NCBI GenBank assembly: GCA_010692635.1
Contig: JAAHGL010000038.1
Span: forward strand, 1 to 49,197
Direction of reading: 5' to 3'
DNA from: Symploca sp. SIO2C1
GTDB taxonomy: Bacteria; Cyanobacteriota; Cyanobacteriia; Cyanobacteriales; Coleofasciculaceae
DNA: 49,197 bases
The translations under genes and the position numbers were made by a program. Positions 38,459 to 47,397 of the stretch are shown piece after piece. The notes under the pieces are model-generated. The model made no database searches, was not told the origin of the DNA, and saw only the letters and a program-made list of their open reading frames with translations. How positions within the stretch are numbered: the first letter of the stretch is position 1; each line of letters starts with the position of its first letter.

Positions 38459-38595
38459 GAGCTCCCCAGGAGCGCTTCGCACCCCCAATTGAATGGGAGA
38501 AGCAATTCTCGTACCTATTGCCAGACTCGGAGACCAGGTCTTTATTCAGAGATTAGCCATTAGCCATTAGCGCATGAGCGTGTTTCTCGAGAGGT
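38459..38595 (-). repeat. ~140-bp dispersed repeat, copy 2 (R2, inverted)
   Basis: The reverse complement of R1 with about one heptamer fewer and scattered substitutions. R1 and R2 face each other across 2.96 kb containing the unknown gene and rre1. Confidence 0.9.
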
Positions 38596-39072
38596 ATTAT
38601 CAAGATTACTAAATCTATAGTCTTATTGATTAAAATGAAAGTTTACTGGGGTAATAATTCTCGAATTGAATAACCCGAATTGCATAATACTACAGTCTAA
38701 TTTTTGGCTATAAATAAAAACTGTTACTTTGGTTCAAGTTTAACAGATTATCTAAGTAATAGCCTATAGTTCACAAAAAAATGTATTCTTTAATACTTTT
38801 TTCACCATAAGCTGCCAAAAGACCAAACATTAGATTTTATACCATTTTGCTGTGAGGTAGTGCAAGAAGTTTATTGTGTGGCAGCAAATCCTCTTTCCTT
38901 CTACCTCCTGCCTCCTGCCTCGGAGCCTCCTGCCTCATGTTTCTTGAAAGCCACTGTAAATTTCACCTCACCCGGTGAGACTTCCCCAATTCCCCACTTC
39001 CCTAATTCCCTATTTCCCCATAACTTGATTTTACGTGAGGAATGAAACAGCCCTGCCTTATGTCCCAGCTTG

Positions 39073-39098
39073 TAGAGACGTTGCAGGCAACGTCTCTA
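39073..39098. repeat. TAGAGACGTTGC hairpin near gatA end
   Basis: Perfect 12-bp arms (TAGAGACGTTGC/GCAACGTCTCTA) with a 2-nt loop, 18 nt past the gatA stop. It could act as a transcript end but has no T-run. Same arm family as 27734-27763. Confidence 0.7.
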
Positions 39099-39116
39099 GA
39101 CAATACCCCCCCAAAA

Positions 39117-40583
39117 CTAGAGTATTTTCAGCATAGGTTTTTTGAGCTGCCAATTAGTCGATTGCTCGTAGGCATAGGCTACCTTAAGCAGCTGATCTTC
39201 TCGCAAAACTTTACCAATTAACTGCATCCCAATTGGTAGTCCTTGCTCATCAAAGCCACAAGGTACACTGATTCCTGGCAAACCAGCAAGGTTTACCGGA
39301 ATAGTCATCAAGTCAGAGAGGTACATACTTAAGGGATCTTCTGTCTTTTCCCCTGCTTTAAATGCTGTTGTTGGAGAAGTAGGGCACACTAAAAGATCTA
39401 CTTTTTCCAAAACTCCCTCAAAATCTTGTTTAATCAGGGTGCGTACTTTCTGAGCTTTGAGGTAATAAGCATCGTAGTATCCTGCTGACAGAGCATAGGT
39501 TCCCAACATAATCCGGTGTTTAACTTCTGCACCAAATCCAGTAGCACGAGTTTTGGTGTACATGGAGAGGAGATTGTCAGAGTTAGCTTCCCGAAAACCA
39601 TACTTGACACCATCATAGCGAGCAAGATTGGCTGATGCTTCTGAGGGTGCGATGATGTAGTAGGTAGGCAAACCGTAACGGAATCGAGGACAAGAAACTA
39701 TCTGAATTTCGGCTCCTAAGTTTTGCAACTGATCTATAGCTGTAGTTACTGCTTGTTCAACTACAGAGTCTAAACCATTGCCAAAGGTTTCTTTAATAAT
39801 GCCAATTTTGATTTGTCCTCTAGGTTTAAAATCAGGTTGGAGTAATTTGGCGTAGTCAGGAGTGTTAACTTTGAGACTAGTAGAATCCTTGGGATCATGA
39901 CCAGTGATAGCACTGAGTAAAATTGCTGCATCTTCTACAGTTCGTGCTACTGGACCAATTTGATCTAGAGAAGAAGCATAGGCAACTAAACCGTAACGGG
40001 AAACTAAACCATAGGTAGGTTTCATTCCCACAACCCCACAAAAAGAAGCAGGTTGACGAATAGAGCCGCCAGTGTCAGAACCAAGAGCCACAACACATTC
40101 TTCCGCTGCTACCGCTGCTGCTGAACCTCCAGAAGAGCCACCAGGAACACGGGACAAATCCCAAGGGTTACCAGTGAGTTGATAGGCAGAGTTTTCCGTG
40201 GAACTACCCATAGCAAACTCGTCCATATTGGTTTTACCAACCATTACCGCTCCAGCATCTTTGAGCTTTTGGGTCACCGTTGACTCATAAGGTGGTACAA
40301 AGTTTTCTAAGATGCGGGAAGCACAGGTAGTAGGAATTCCTTGGGTACACATGTTATCTTTGATGCCAATGGGAATCCCTGCCAACAGACCAATTTCTTC
40401 CCCTGCTGCAATTTTGGCATCCACTTGACGTGCTTGCTCTAGAGCATATTCTGAGGTCACATGTAAAAAGCTGTGTATTTGTGGCTCTAGAGCCTGAATA
40501 CGATCTAGGGCTGCTTGGGTAATTTCCACAGCTGAGCGTTCTTTGCAAATAAGTTGTTCATGTAACTCGCGGATGGATGCCAT
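39117..40583 (-). CDS. gatA: Asp-tRNA(Asn)/Glu-tRNA(Gln) amidotransferase subunit A
   Basis: GatA is the amidase of the GatCAB complex that converts mischarged Glu-tRNA(Gln) (and Asp-tRNA(Asn)) to the correct amide. The Ser-cisSer-Lys centre is visible: Lys in [14 protein letters not shown], Ser in [14 protein letters not shown], nucleophile Ser in [41 protein letters not shown] and CPTSPTTAF are further signatures. The ATG at 40583 ([10 protein letters not shown]) was chosen over one 8 codons upstream because it matches the family and has AGGGA upstream. gatB and gatC are not in the window. Confidence 0.97.
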   Translation of the reverse strand: MASIRELHEQLICKERSAVEITQAALDRIQALEPQIHSFLHVTSEYALEQARQVDAKIAAGEEIGLLAGIPIGIKDNMCTQGIPTTCASRILENFVPPYESTVTQKLKDAGAVMVGKTNMDEFAMGSSTENSAYQLTGNPWDLSRVPGGSSGGSAAAVAAEECVVALGSDTGGSIRQPASFCGVVGMKPTYGLVSRYGLVAYASSLDQIGPVARTVEDAAILLSAITGHDPKDSTSLKVNTPDYAKLLQPDFKPRGQIKIGIIKETFGNGLDSVVEQAVTTAIDQLQNLGAEIQIVSCPRFRYGLPTYYIIAPSEASANLARYDGVKYGFREANSDNLLSMYTKTRATGFGAEVKHRIMLGTYALSAGYYDAYYLKAQKVRTLIKQDFEGVLEKVDLLVCPTSPTTAFKAGEKTEDPLSMYLSDLMTIPVNLAGLPGISVPCGFDEQGLPIGMQLIGKVLREDQLLKVAYAYEQSTNWQLKKPMLKIL

Positions 40584-40767
40584 CTCTAGTTCCCTTGTTG
40601 ACTCCAAATGCTTGCCTTTAGTATATGGCTGGGCAATTATTCTACTCTACTTGACTAGTGCAGTGCGGCAGAAGTAACTGACCAGTTTGATATCGATAAA
40701 ATCCTTACTCTATAAGCATTTTGAATTTTGAATGCAAGAATTTTGAATTCCGTGCATTTGGATTTTA

Positions 40768-41505
40768 TTATCGGCTCAGAGCATTTAAGAAGCGCTGGAG
40801 ATTGGTAAATAGTCCTGGATTTTTGGGAGCTGGTGTCCCGTCACCCTCACTAATACCCCTAGCTCGAGCGAGAATTTGCTCAAGAGCTTCTCCCACTGGT
40901 TTTTGAGGCTCTTCGGCAATCAATTGATATTTTTCATCAGTTTCTAACCAAACTTGCCACAGTCCAGGATAGGTTCGCATGATGGCGGCTCCATCTAGGG
41001 GTCGGAGATAGTAACAAGATTCAATAGTGTTAAGGAAACGCTCCCTCAATTTGCGAGCCGCTACACCAATACCCACGATGCTGATATCTTCTAGCTGGGG
41101 GTTGAGCAAAACACAGGGGCGCTCCTCCGCAAGGTTGCAAAGTTTTTCAACTTGACTAACTTCCACTGAGGAAGGGGAAACAATTAAAAAAGCCTTGTCC
41201 TCTGGTTCAACTTTGTTGTTTACTGGCGACCGACTGGTTCCTATATCTGTAGTCTTACATGGAACTTCTCCCCAGTCACGGCGGGCAAGAGCAGCAGCTC
41301 CAGTATCGGGAAAGAGGACTTTGAGCCCTGAGCCAGACTCCTCAAAAATAGGTATAAATTGCTGGGCAATCGACTGAGCTTGGAGAGCTATTTCTGGAAA
41401 GACTAACTCTACCTGCACCCTAGTATAACCATCATTCAGGGCAGCTTGAGTTGCTTCTTTCGCTTGTGCGATCGCTTCGTCTAAGGTATTGGGTAGTTGA
41501 ACCAT
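40768..41505 (-). CDS. DUF1995-family protein
   Basis: A 245-aa soluble protein of the DUF1995 family found in cyanobacteria and chloroplasts, some members of which relate to photosystem or RNA handling; function here unknown. Typical segments: MVQLPNTLDEAIAQAKEATQ, GYTRVQVELVFPE, VSQVEKLCNLAEERPCVLLN and the C-terminal YYLRPLDGAAIMRTYPGLWQ. The frame extends 44 codons upstream, but the extension overlaps the preceding gene and looks non-coding, so the ATG at 41505 is chosen. It sits 62 nt after the cysteine desulfurase on the same strand. Confidence 0.85.
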   Translation of the reverse strand: MVQLPNTLDEAIAQAKEATQAALNDGYTRVQVELVFPEIALQAQSIAQQFIPIFEESGSGLKVLFPDTGAAALARRDWGEVPCKTTDIGTSRSPVNNKVEPEDKAFLIVSPSSVEVSQVEKLCNLAEERPCVLLNPQLEDISIVGIGVAARKLRERFLNTIESCYYLRPLDGAAIMRTYPGLWQVWLETDEKYQLIAEEPQKPVGEALEQILARARGISEGDGTPAPKNPGLFTNLQRFLNALSR

Positions 41506-41567
41506 TAATCTTAATTTTATTCCTAATCCTGAACACCAATAAACACAACTTTTTCCTAGACCTGAAA

Positions 41568-42740
41568 TCAAACTGGAGATAGTACTGGTTCTGGGATCAG
41601 CCGTTCTAGAATTTGCTTGACAACCATTGCTGTCCAATCCACATCTGCTTCTGTGGTATCTCGTCCCAAAGTTAGGCGAATACCTCCCAAAGCAGCTGAG
41701 TCACTATAGCCCATTGCCAGTAGTATAGGACTGGGACTGAGTTTACCACTATGACACGCAGAACCAGCACTAATGCCAATCCCAGCAAGATTTAGCTGGC
41801 GCACCATTGTTTTGCCGGTGACTCTTTTGGAGTAAGGAGAAGTGTCAGTAAGACAGAAACTGAGGTGATGAGGCAAGCGGTGAAGTCGAGAGCCTGTAGG
41901 CTTTAAGTTAGCGGTGTCAGCTAACTGCTCAAATAAGCGATCGCGCAACTTAATTAACCGGGGTGTCTCTGTTACCATTTCCGTTGCAGCTAGTTCTGCC
42001 GCTACACCAAAGCCAACAATTGCGGGCACTGCCTGGGTACCAGAACGTAGTCCCAATTCTTGACCCCCACCAGATAGTAGGGGTAGTAATTCTACACCGG
42101 GACGGATATATAGAGCCCCTGCTCCTTGGGAACCATAAATCTTATGGCTGGAGATAGAAAGTAAATCTATCGGTAGATGCTGTACATCGATGGGTAGGCG
42201 TCCGGCAACTTGAACTGCATCAGTATGGAACAAGATACCGTGATCGCGAGCAATTTGACTAAGGGCATCAATTGGTTGCAGTGTGCCAACTTCACTTTGA
42301 CCATAGATTATGGAAACTAAGACTGTATTAGGTTGTAGTGCTGCCTCTAGATCGGTAGGATTAACTCGTCCCTGGCTATCCACTGGCAACCGCGTCACTT
42401 CCCAACCCCACTGTTCCAGCAATTCTACTGGTTGAGCGATCGCTGAATGTTCAACACTAGAAATAATTAAATGCTGGGGTAATCTGTAGCGGTGAGCAAT
42501 ACCAATGATTGCCAGATTATTCGCTTCAGTGCCACTAGAGGTAAAAATAACTGACTCAGCTGATGCATTAATCAACCCAGCTACTTGCATTCTCGACCTT
42601 TCCACCACCATTGCAGCTCGCTGACCCCACTCGTGTAAGCTGGAAGGATTGCCCCACTGTTTAGTTAGTACCTCTTGCATAGCAGTAATTACTTCTGTAC
42701 GTGGTGGGGTTGTGGCGCTGTAGTCGAGATAAATTTGCAT
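41568..42740 (-). CDS. Cysteine desulfurase (NifS/IscS family)
   Basis: A 390-aa class V aminotransferase-fold PLP enzyme that removes sulfur from cysteine for Fe-S clusters and thio-cofactors. Motifs: [10 protein letters not shown] (1-13), [17 protein letters not shown] with H98, HTDAVQ (172-177), Schiff-base K200 in SSHKIYG, and the catalytic-loop Cys329 in [21 protein letters not shown] replaces the usual NNEIGT-type segment, a variation seen in some cyanobacterial members. Which sub-type (NifS, IscS or SufS-independent) cannot be settled by eye. The leader is packed with heptamers. Confidence 0.93.
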   Translation of the reverse strand: MQIYLDYSATTPPRTEVITAMQEVLTKQWGNPSSLHEWGQRAAMVVERSRMQVAGLINASAESVIFTSSGTEANNLAIIGIAHRYRLPQHLIISSVEHSAIAQPVELLEQWGWEVTRLPVDSQGRVNPTDLEAALQPNTVLVSIIYGQSEVGTLQPIDALSQIARDHGILFHTDAVQVAGRLPIDVQHLPIDLLSISSHKIYGSQGAGALYIRPGVELLPLLSGGGQELGLRSGTQAVPAIVGFGVAAELAATEMVTETPRLIKLRDRLFEQLADTANLKPTGSRLHRLPHHLSFCLTDTSPYSKRVTGKTMVRQLNLAGIGISAGSACHSGKLSPSPILLAMGYSDSAALGGIRLTLGRDTTEADVDWTAMVVKQILERLIPEPVLSPV

Positions 42741-42839
42741 GGTTATTCAGCAGACGAGCTATTTTTCTTTCTAAAGAGGGAGTAGGGAGTAGGGAGCAGA
42801 GGAGTAGAGAGTAAGGAAACAGGGAAAGTAAAACAACTA

Positions 42840-42917
42840 ATTCCCAATTTCCAATTCCCAATTCCCAATTTCCAATTCCCAATTCCCAATTTCCAATTCC
42901 CAATTCCCAATTCCCAA
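42840..42917. repeat. ATTCCCA/ATTTCCA heptamer tract
   Basis: About eleven units lie between the Cys-rich gene and the cysteine desulfurase, one of the longest tracts here. ATTCCCA and ATTTCCA alternate in a regular pattern, which implies expansion of a two- or three-unit block. Confidence 0.9.
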
Positions 42918-42920
42918 TAA

Positions 42921-43304
42921 CTAACCCCCTGGTTTATCTACGTTATAGTCCTCGTGAGACAAAACGGCTTGGGGTATTAACAAGCTACCTTGATCCCGGC
43001 AGAGCATTCGGTAGTTCCTGGTAACTGGAATACTGACAATCCAACGGTTGTGGCGCAACCGCTTACCATTATATTCCCTGTAGTTTTTCTGACTTTCCAA
43101 GCCAGCAATGATTTCACGAGCTTTGACTACCACATGGATAGGAAGACAAGTTAAATCGATAGGGTCTTCCGCAAAGGTGGACTCCCACTCCTGTTTTTGC
43201 TGTTTTTTCTCTTCCCGTGCTTTGTCTTTTTGCTGACAACGGTGGCAGGTTTGACCATACCCCTTATGACCGCACGGGAATGTCTTTTTTCTTCTGGGCA
43301 TAGG
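42921..43304 (-). CDS. Small Cys/His-rich protein, possible zinc ribbon plus RelE-like part
   Basis: About 127 residues. The N-terminus has [15 protein letters not shown], a compact zinc-binding-type Cys/His set, then a basic Lys/Gln helix. The C-terminal part ([39 protein letters not shown]) has the beta-sheet rhythm of RelE/ParE-like or mRNA-interferase folds, but the catalytic set is not clear. I believe similar zinc-binding proteins are widespread in cyanobacteria. The start [12 protein letters not shown] (43304) is favoured over one 8 codons upstream. Function unknown. Confidence 0.65.
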   Translation of the reverse strand, partial: PMPRRKKTFPCGHKGYGQTCHRCQQKDKAREEKKQQKQEWESTFAEDPIDLTCLPIHVVVKAREIIAGLESQKNYREYNGKRLRHNRWIVSIPVTRNYRMLCRDQGSLLIPQAVLSHEDYNVDKPGG

Positions 43305-43528
43305 ACGGCGGTACGGTTCCAAGCCCACAACCGCGCAGTACTGCTACCCTGTGAGCAATTCCCCTAACTAATTCTCTTGGAACTTGACGATCAATTTTGT
43401 TCACCTGCAATTTATCTTAATTCAATAGAGGCAGGGCTTTGGGGATTATTCTGATAAAACAGAACAATCCCTAAATTGCCAAAAGCTATATTTTTTAATA
43501 GTTTTTCATTTTAATATATTAAACTAGC

Positions 43529-45166
43529 GTGCGTTTACTGTCTCCCTATTCCTGGTATTTTTCTGGTGCTTTGCTGATAGTACTGAACCTTTTCGGCTGT
43601 CAAAGACTAGGTTCTAAGGTTCAGCGTCCAGCTCCCTTACCCCAAGATGCTTTTGTCGAGGCTTACTTTAACCATTCCCCCTCAACAAACTATCAAGAAC
43701 CTTACCGACAGTTGAAGCGATCAGGTGATGATTTAGAGCAATTGATAGTCCAAGCGATCGCCTCAGCTCAATCAACTGTAGATCTAGCAGTTCAGGAGTT
43801 ACGCTTACCCAAAATTGCTCAGGCTCTAGCAGAGCGTCGGCAAGCTGGAGTTGAGGTAAGGGTCATCTTAGAAAATAACTACAGTCGCCCCTGGAGTGAC
43901 CTTACAGAAGCAGAACTAACAAAATTGTCTCAAAGAGAGCGGGCGCACTACGATGAAGCTGTGAGGCTCATAGACCTTAATAAAGATGCCAAACTCAGTC
44001 CGACTGAAATTAACCAAGGAGATGGCTTGGTAATCCTGCGTAATGCTGGAGTACCAGTAATTGATGATACAGCAGATGGTTCAAAGGGTAGCGGTTTAAT
44101 GCACCATAAGTTTCTCATCGTCGATGGACGCATTTTACTTGTTACCTCAGCCAACTTCACCACTAGTGGTATACATGGAGATTTCGCAGCTCCTGACAGT
44201 CGCGGCAATGCCAACAATCTGCTGAAAATTGAAAGTTCCGAACTTGCTGCGGTCTTCACCCAGGAATTTAACTTGATGTGGGGAGATGGTCCTGGTGGTA
44301 AACCAGACAGTAGGTTTGGCATCAATAAGCCCTTGCGACCAGTTCAAGAAGTTACACTGGGAAATACCACCGTTGGTGTGCAATTTTCCCCAATTTCAGC
44401 AACACAACCTTGGAGTTTAAGTAGTAATGGTTTAATCAGTAAAACTCTCAGTAATGCTACCCAAAGTATAGACTTAGCATTGTTTGTTTTCTCAGAGCAG
44501 CGGCTAGCAGATGTCTTAGGTACTATGCATCAACAGGGAATTCAGATAAGAGCTGTAATTGATCCTGGCTTTGCTTACCGCTACTACAGTGAAGGGTTGG
44601 ATCTGATGGGGGTGGCTTTAAGTAATAAGTGTCAATACGAAACTGATAACCGTCCTTGGCAAGAGGCAATTACCACTGTTGGTGTACCCCAGTTACCCCA
44701 AGGAGATGTCTTACATCACAAATTTGGCATTATAGACACTCAAACAGTGATTACAGGTTCTCACAATTGGTCAGCAGCAGCAAATCATCAGAATGATGAA
44801 ACAGTATTAGTCATTAATAGTTCTACTGTTGCAGCTCATTTTGAGCGGGAATTCGAGCGCCTCTACAGCAAGGCAGTACAAGGAGTACCGATGGCGGTGC
44901 TAGACAAGATTAACGAACAGCAGCAACAATGTACCCAAATAACTCAGGCGAATAATAGTAATGTCTCTACCATAGGAGAATTGGTTAATCTTAACACCGC
45001 TAGCCAAGAAGAATTAGAAACACTGCCAGGAATTGGACCGAAACTAGCACAGCGAATTATTAGCGCACGGCAGCAGAATAAATTTACTTCTTTAGAAGAT
45101 TTTGATCAAGTGTCGGGGGTAGGACCAACTCTACTTGAAAAGTTGGATGGACGAGTTACCTGGTAA
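43529..45166 (+). CDS. Phospholipase D-family lipoprotein with EF-hand-like loop and C-terminal HhH domain
   Basis: A 545-aa protein starting at GTG. Residues 8-24 are a signal segment ending in lipobox LNLFGC (Cys24). Two HKD motifs give one PLD active site: H192-X-K194-X4-D199 followed by SANF, and H395-X-K397-X4-D402 followed by GSHNW. Between them, D149-E160 (DLNKDAKLSPTE) fits a 12-residue calcium loop. The C-terminus (LVNLNTASQEELETLPGIGP, then VSGVGPTLLEKL) is a ComEA-type helix-hairpin-helix DNA-binding domain. The substrate may be DNA (a surface nuclease) or phospholipid; the HhH end favours DNA. Monocistronic. Confidence 0.88.
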   Translation: MRLLSPYSWYFSGALLIVLNLFGCQRLGSKVQRPAPLPQDAFVEAYFNHSPSTNYQEPYRQLKRSGDDLEQLIVQAIASAQSTVDLAVQELRLPKIAQALAERRQAGVEVRVILENNYSRPWSDLTEAELTKLSQRERAHYDEAVRLIDLNKDAKLSPTEINQGDGLVILRNAGVPVIDDTADGSKGSGLMHHKFLIVDGRILLVTSANFTTSGIHGDFAAPDSRGNANNLLKIESSELAAVFTQEFNLMWGDGPGGKPDSRFGINKPLRPVQEVTLGNTTVGVQFSPISATQPWSLSSNGLISKTLSNATQSIDLALFVFSEQRLADVLGTMHQQGIQIRAVIDPGFAYRYYSEGLDLMGVALSNKCQYETDNRPWQEAITTVGVPQLPQGDVLHHKFGIIDTQTVITGSHNWSAAANHQNDETVLVINSSTVAAHFEREFERLYSKAVQGVPMAVLDKINEQQQQCTQITQANNSNVSTIGELVNLNTASQEELETLPGIGPKLAQRIISARQQNKFTSLEDFDQVSGVGPTLLEKLDGRVTW

Positions 45167-45170
45167 TACT

Positions 45171-45265
45171 AATGGCTAATGGCTAATGGCTAATTGCTAA
45201 TTGCTAATTGCTAATGGCTAATTGCTAATGGCTAATTGCTAATTGCTAATGGCTAATTGCTAATA
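45171..45265. repeat. AATGGCT/AATTGCT heptamer tract
   Basis: About 13 units mixing AATGGCT and AATTGCT, starting right after the PLD-like gene and running straight into repeat copy R3. Confidence 0.9.
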
Positions 45266-45320
45266 GAAGAGAATTGTTTCTCCCATTCAATTGAGGGCGC
45301 GAAGCGCTCCTCAGGAGCTC
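45264..45320 (+). repeat. Dispersed repeat, partial copy 3 (R3)
   Basis: Same orientation as R1 but keeps only its right part: AGAGAATTGTTTCTCCCATT, then GCGCTCCTCAGGAGCTC. The segment with TCCGAGTCTGGCAATAGG is missing. Confidence 0.85.
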
Positions 45321-45361
45321 TCCAGAAACTAAAAATCAAAAGGGATGGCTGAATCCCTTGA

Positions 45362-45510
45362 TACCCCTCTTCTGTCACTTTCCGGTTTTTCCTATCCCTC
45401 TTCTGTCAGACTCCGAAAAATGGGGGTCAAACCCTGATTCTCTCGTTAAGTCTCGTTGCCTGTAATGACGGAATTTCGTGAGAATTTCGGAAAGTGACAG
45501 AAGAGGGGTA
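45362..45510 (+). mobile_element. MITE, copy B (apparently nested)
   Basis: TA then CCCTCTTCTGTCACTTTCCG (45365-45384) at the left and its exact inverse (45488-45507), followed by TA (45509-45510), at the right. Eight bases inside the left end (GTTTTTCC) another TA is followed by a second left end (45396-45415, CCCTCTTCTGTCAGACTCCG). Copy A carries the same GTTTTTCC inside its end, followed by TATTATGAG. One MITE therefore seems to have landed in another. No ORF. Confidence 0.8.
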
Positions 45511-45643
45511 TGACTAATTTCTGTCTTCTTTTTTGGGCGCAAGTCCCTCTAACGCTCATTACTCATTACTCATTACTCATTACTTATTACTTCAAAACCC
45601 GAATCCATCGACTTATTCAGCAAGCCCTACTTAGGTATCCCGT

Positions 45644-46591
45644 TTATTTCCAAAATCGCTGCTTTGATTCATATAAACTTAGCAGCAAGATTGCGATCGC
45701 TAAGGGTAGAAAATAGTAGATACCGCGATAAGCTAAGAGAGTACCAAGTAAATCAATGGAGGTAACAGGAGGCGGCAATAGCAACAGAATTACAGTTTCA
45801 AAAACCCCAAGCCCACCAGGAACATTACTAACAATTACTGTTAACTTAGCTAGCAGATAAATACCCAAAAAACTAGAGTAAGATATGGATATTGATGTAG
45901 GCAAAAGGAGGTACAGTATCCCAGCTACCAGTGTCCAATCAGCCGCTGTCACTAAAATTTGAGCCAATGCCAGTCTCAGGGGGATGTGAGGCAACTCCCA
46001 ACTCCCAATTCGCAATCGTTTCTTAGTATTAACTGCACTCCACCCCAAGTATCCCAAGATACAGGCCAAGAAAAGAACTCCCAAAGAATAAACAGAATCA
46101 AAGGGTAGATGGAGTAAGTCAGGAACTACGAGGGGATTGACGATAAATAAGACTCCTCCGACGGTAAATAGTCCAATCCAAAAGCTGAGGCTGCAAAAGG
46201 CAATGATTTGAGCAATCTTGACTACGGAAAGTCCCCATCGGGTGTAGAAACGATAGCGAATGGCACCACCACTGAGCAGGGTAAAGCCTAAATTGTTGCT
46301 AATGGCATAGCTGATGGCAGCCACCAGCGCCGTTTGAGGGTAAGTTAGGGAGTGACGCACTAGGCTTACTGCTAAAGTGTCATACCCCGTGAGTGTCATA
46401 TAATTGAGCAGGGTTAAACCTACTGCAATCAAAAGAGATTGCTGAGGAATTGCTTTGAGGTGTTCGAGAACTTGGCGAGGAGGGTACTGGTGAAGTTCTT
46501 GGCTAATTGTCCAAAGGGAGAAAGCAAACAGGGCCAACCCAATGATAACTGGAATGATTTGGGAGAGGCGCTGGCGATAAGGAAAGGTCAT
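45644..46591 (-). CDS. LPG-synthase/flippase-like multi-pass membrane protein (UPF0104 type)
   Basis: A 315-aa protein of about eight membrane helices matching the transmembrane flippase domain of lysylphosphatidylglycerol synthases (MprF N-terminal part, YbhN-like). Signature segments are ISYAISNNLGFTLLSGGAIR, YRFYTRWGLS and VSNVPGGLGVFETVIL. No cytosolic synthase domain is fused, so it is probably a lipid-translocating or uncharacterised member. The start MTFPYRQRLS follows a short leader. The C-terminus overlaps no other gene but is close to repeat DNA. Confidence 0.85.
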   Translation of the reverse strand: MTFPYRQRLSQIIPVIIGLALFAFSLWTISQELHQYPPRQVLEHLKAIPQQSLLIAVGLTLLNYMTLTGYDTLAVSLVRHSLTYPQTALVAAISYAISNNLGFTLLSGGAIRYRFYTRWGLSVVKIAQIIAFCSLSFWIGLFTVGGVLFIVNPLVVPDLLHLPFDSVYSLGVLFLACILGYLGWSAVNTKKRLRIGSWELPHIPLRLALAQILVTAADWTLVAGILYLLLPTSISISYSSFLGIYLLAKLTVIVSNVPGGLGVFETVILLLLPPPVTSIDLLGTLLAYRGIYYFLPLAIAILLLSLYESKQRFWK

Positions 46592-46742
46592 AAACTAACG
46601 GAGTGACTAGCTAGCCCAACCCATCCAACGGTAGATTGGGTGAAGCATTTTCAAAACTTTGGCTCAAAATCTCTTGAACAAAAGCCCAAGCAGAACCTAA
46701 CAGCAGAGGGTTTGGCTTGGGTGTCGCTTTACTTTAGCTAAC

Positions 46743-47375
46743 CTACTTTTCTTGCCACAGTTTGGTTTCTTCTTCTGTGTAAAATTTTGACCTCACTCGC
46801 TCACAAAATTGTTTAATATTGCCAAGTTTAAGAGCATATATTTTGACTGGTGTTTGCAAAGAATCACAAATTATGCGTGCTAAAAAACCATAAGCAACTG
46901 CATCTATAGTGCTTGCTTCTGTTCCCATGAAAAATGGTTTATCTCCTAAAAAATCAGACAAAGCGGACAAGTCATGCTCGCCAATTTCAAAAATTTCCTG
47001 CTCAGAATGGCGACTCATACCTTGACCCCAACACTCCTTTAATATTTGGTCGCGTAACTCTTCAAAGAACTCATAGCGTGTTGATTCTGGTAGCTGGCTG
47101 AAAAGTTTTTTCATAACTGTCTTGTAGATTTGCCAGTTTTCTTCTATTGCATAAGAATAGTAAATAGCAACCCAGTAGAGATTTTCTTCTATTAGCCGCC
47201 GAAAAGCAAGAGAAATGGCTTGTTCTTCCTTGCTTAAATGTTTGTCAATATCAATGCCTAAAGTTTTCTGAAAATATTCAATAATTAAGTTGGAATCACC
47301 AATAATTTTACCGTTATAAGGACTTAAATCTGGCAATCCCTAGCATGGCGCAGCTTGATAAAGTTCAATGATTAT
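46743..47375 (-). pseudogene. Glutathione S-transferase-family gene, decayed
   Basis: An open frame from a TTG at 47336 (197 aa) encodes the helical C-terminal GST domain (YFQKTLGIDIDKHLS, FFMGTEASTIDAVAYGFLAR). In the same frame upstream lies IIELYQAAPC, a TAG stop (47340-47342), then GLPDLSPY, the expected start of a GST thioredoxin domain. After SPY the frame jumps to NGKIIGDSNLIIEYF, so ~50 residues of the glutathione-binding fold are missing. The original start has also drifted: GGAGG at 47381-47385 is followed by ATA-ATC-ATT with no ATG. The gene has a lost start, a nonsense codon and an internal deletion. Confidence 0.75.
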
Positions 47376-47397
47376 TGATTCCTCCGATGTTCAGATA

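Larger units (their letters stand above)
38166..39116. other. ~950-nt intergenic region
   Basis: No gene is supported. It contains the second copy of the ~140-bp repeat, two AT-rich stretches (about 38170-38450 and 38600-38860) that may carry the rre1 promoter, a CCTCCTG heptamer tract (38898-38935) and a hairpin next to the gatA stop. Confidence 0.65.
45167..45643. other. Repeat-rich gap of ~480 nt
   Basis: No gene is supported. In order: a long heptamer tract, repeat copy R3, MITE copy B (nested), an ATTACTC heptamer tract (45556-45591) and a TTATTCAGCAAGCCCTACTTA phrase (about 45613-45633). Confidence 0.75.

Noticed and set aside
45171-45265. Possible CRISPR array because of regular repetition
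   Set aside because: The units are 7 nt with no spacers. No direct repeat of 24-40 nt separated by unique sequence was seen anywhere in the window.
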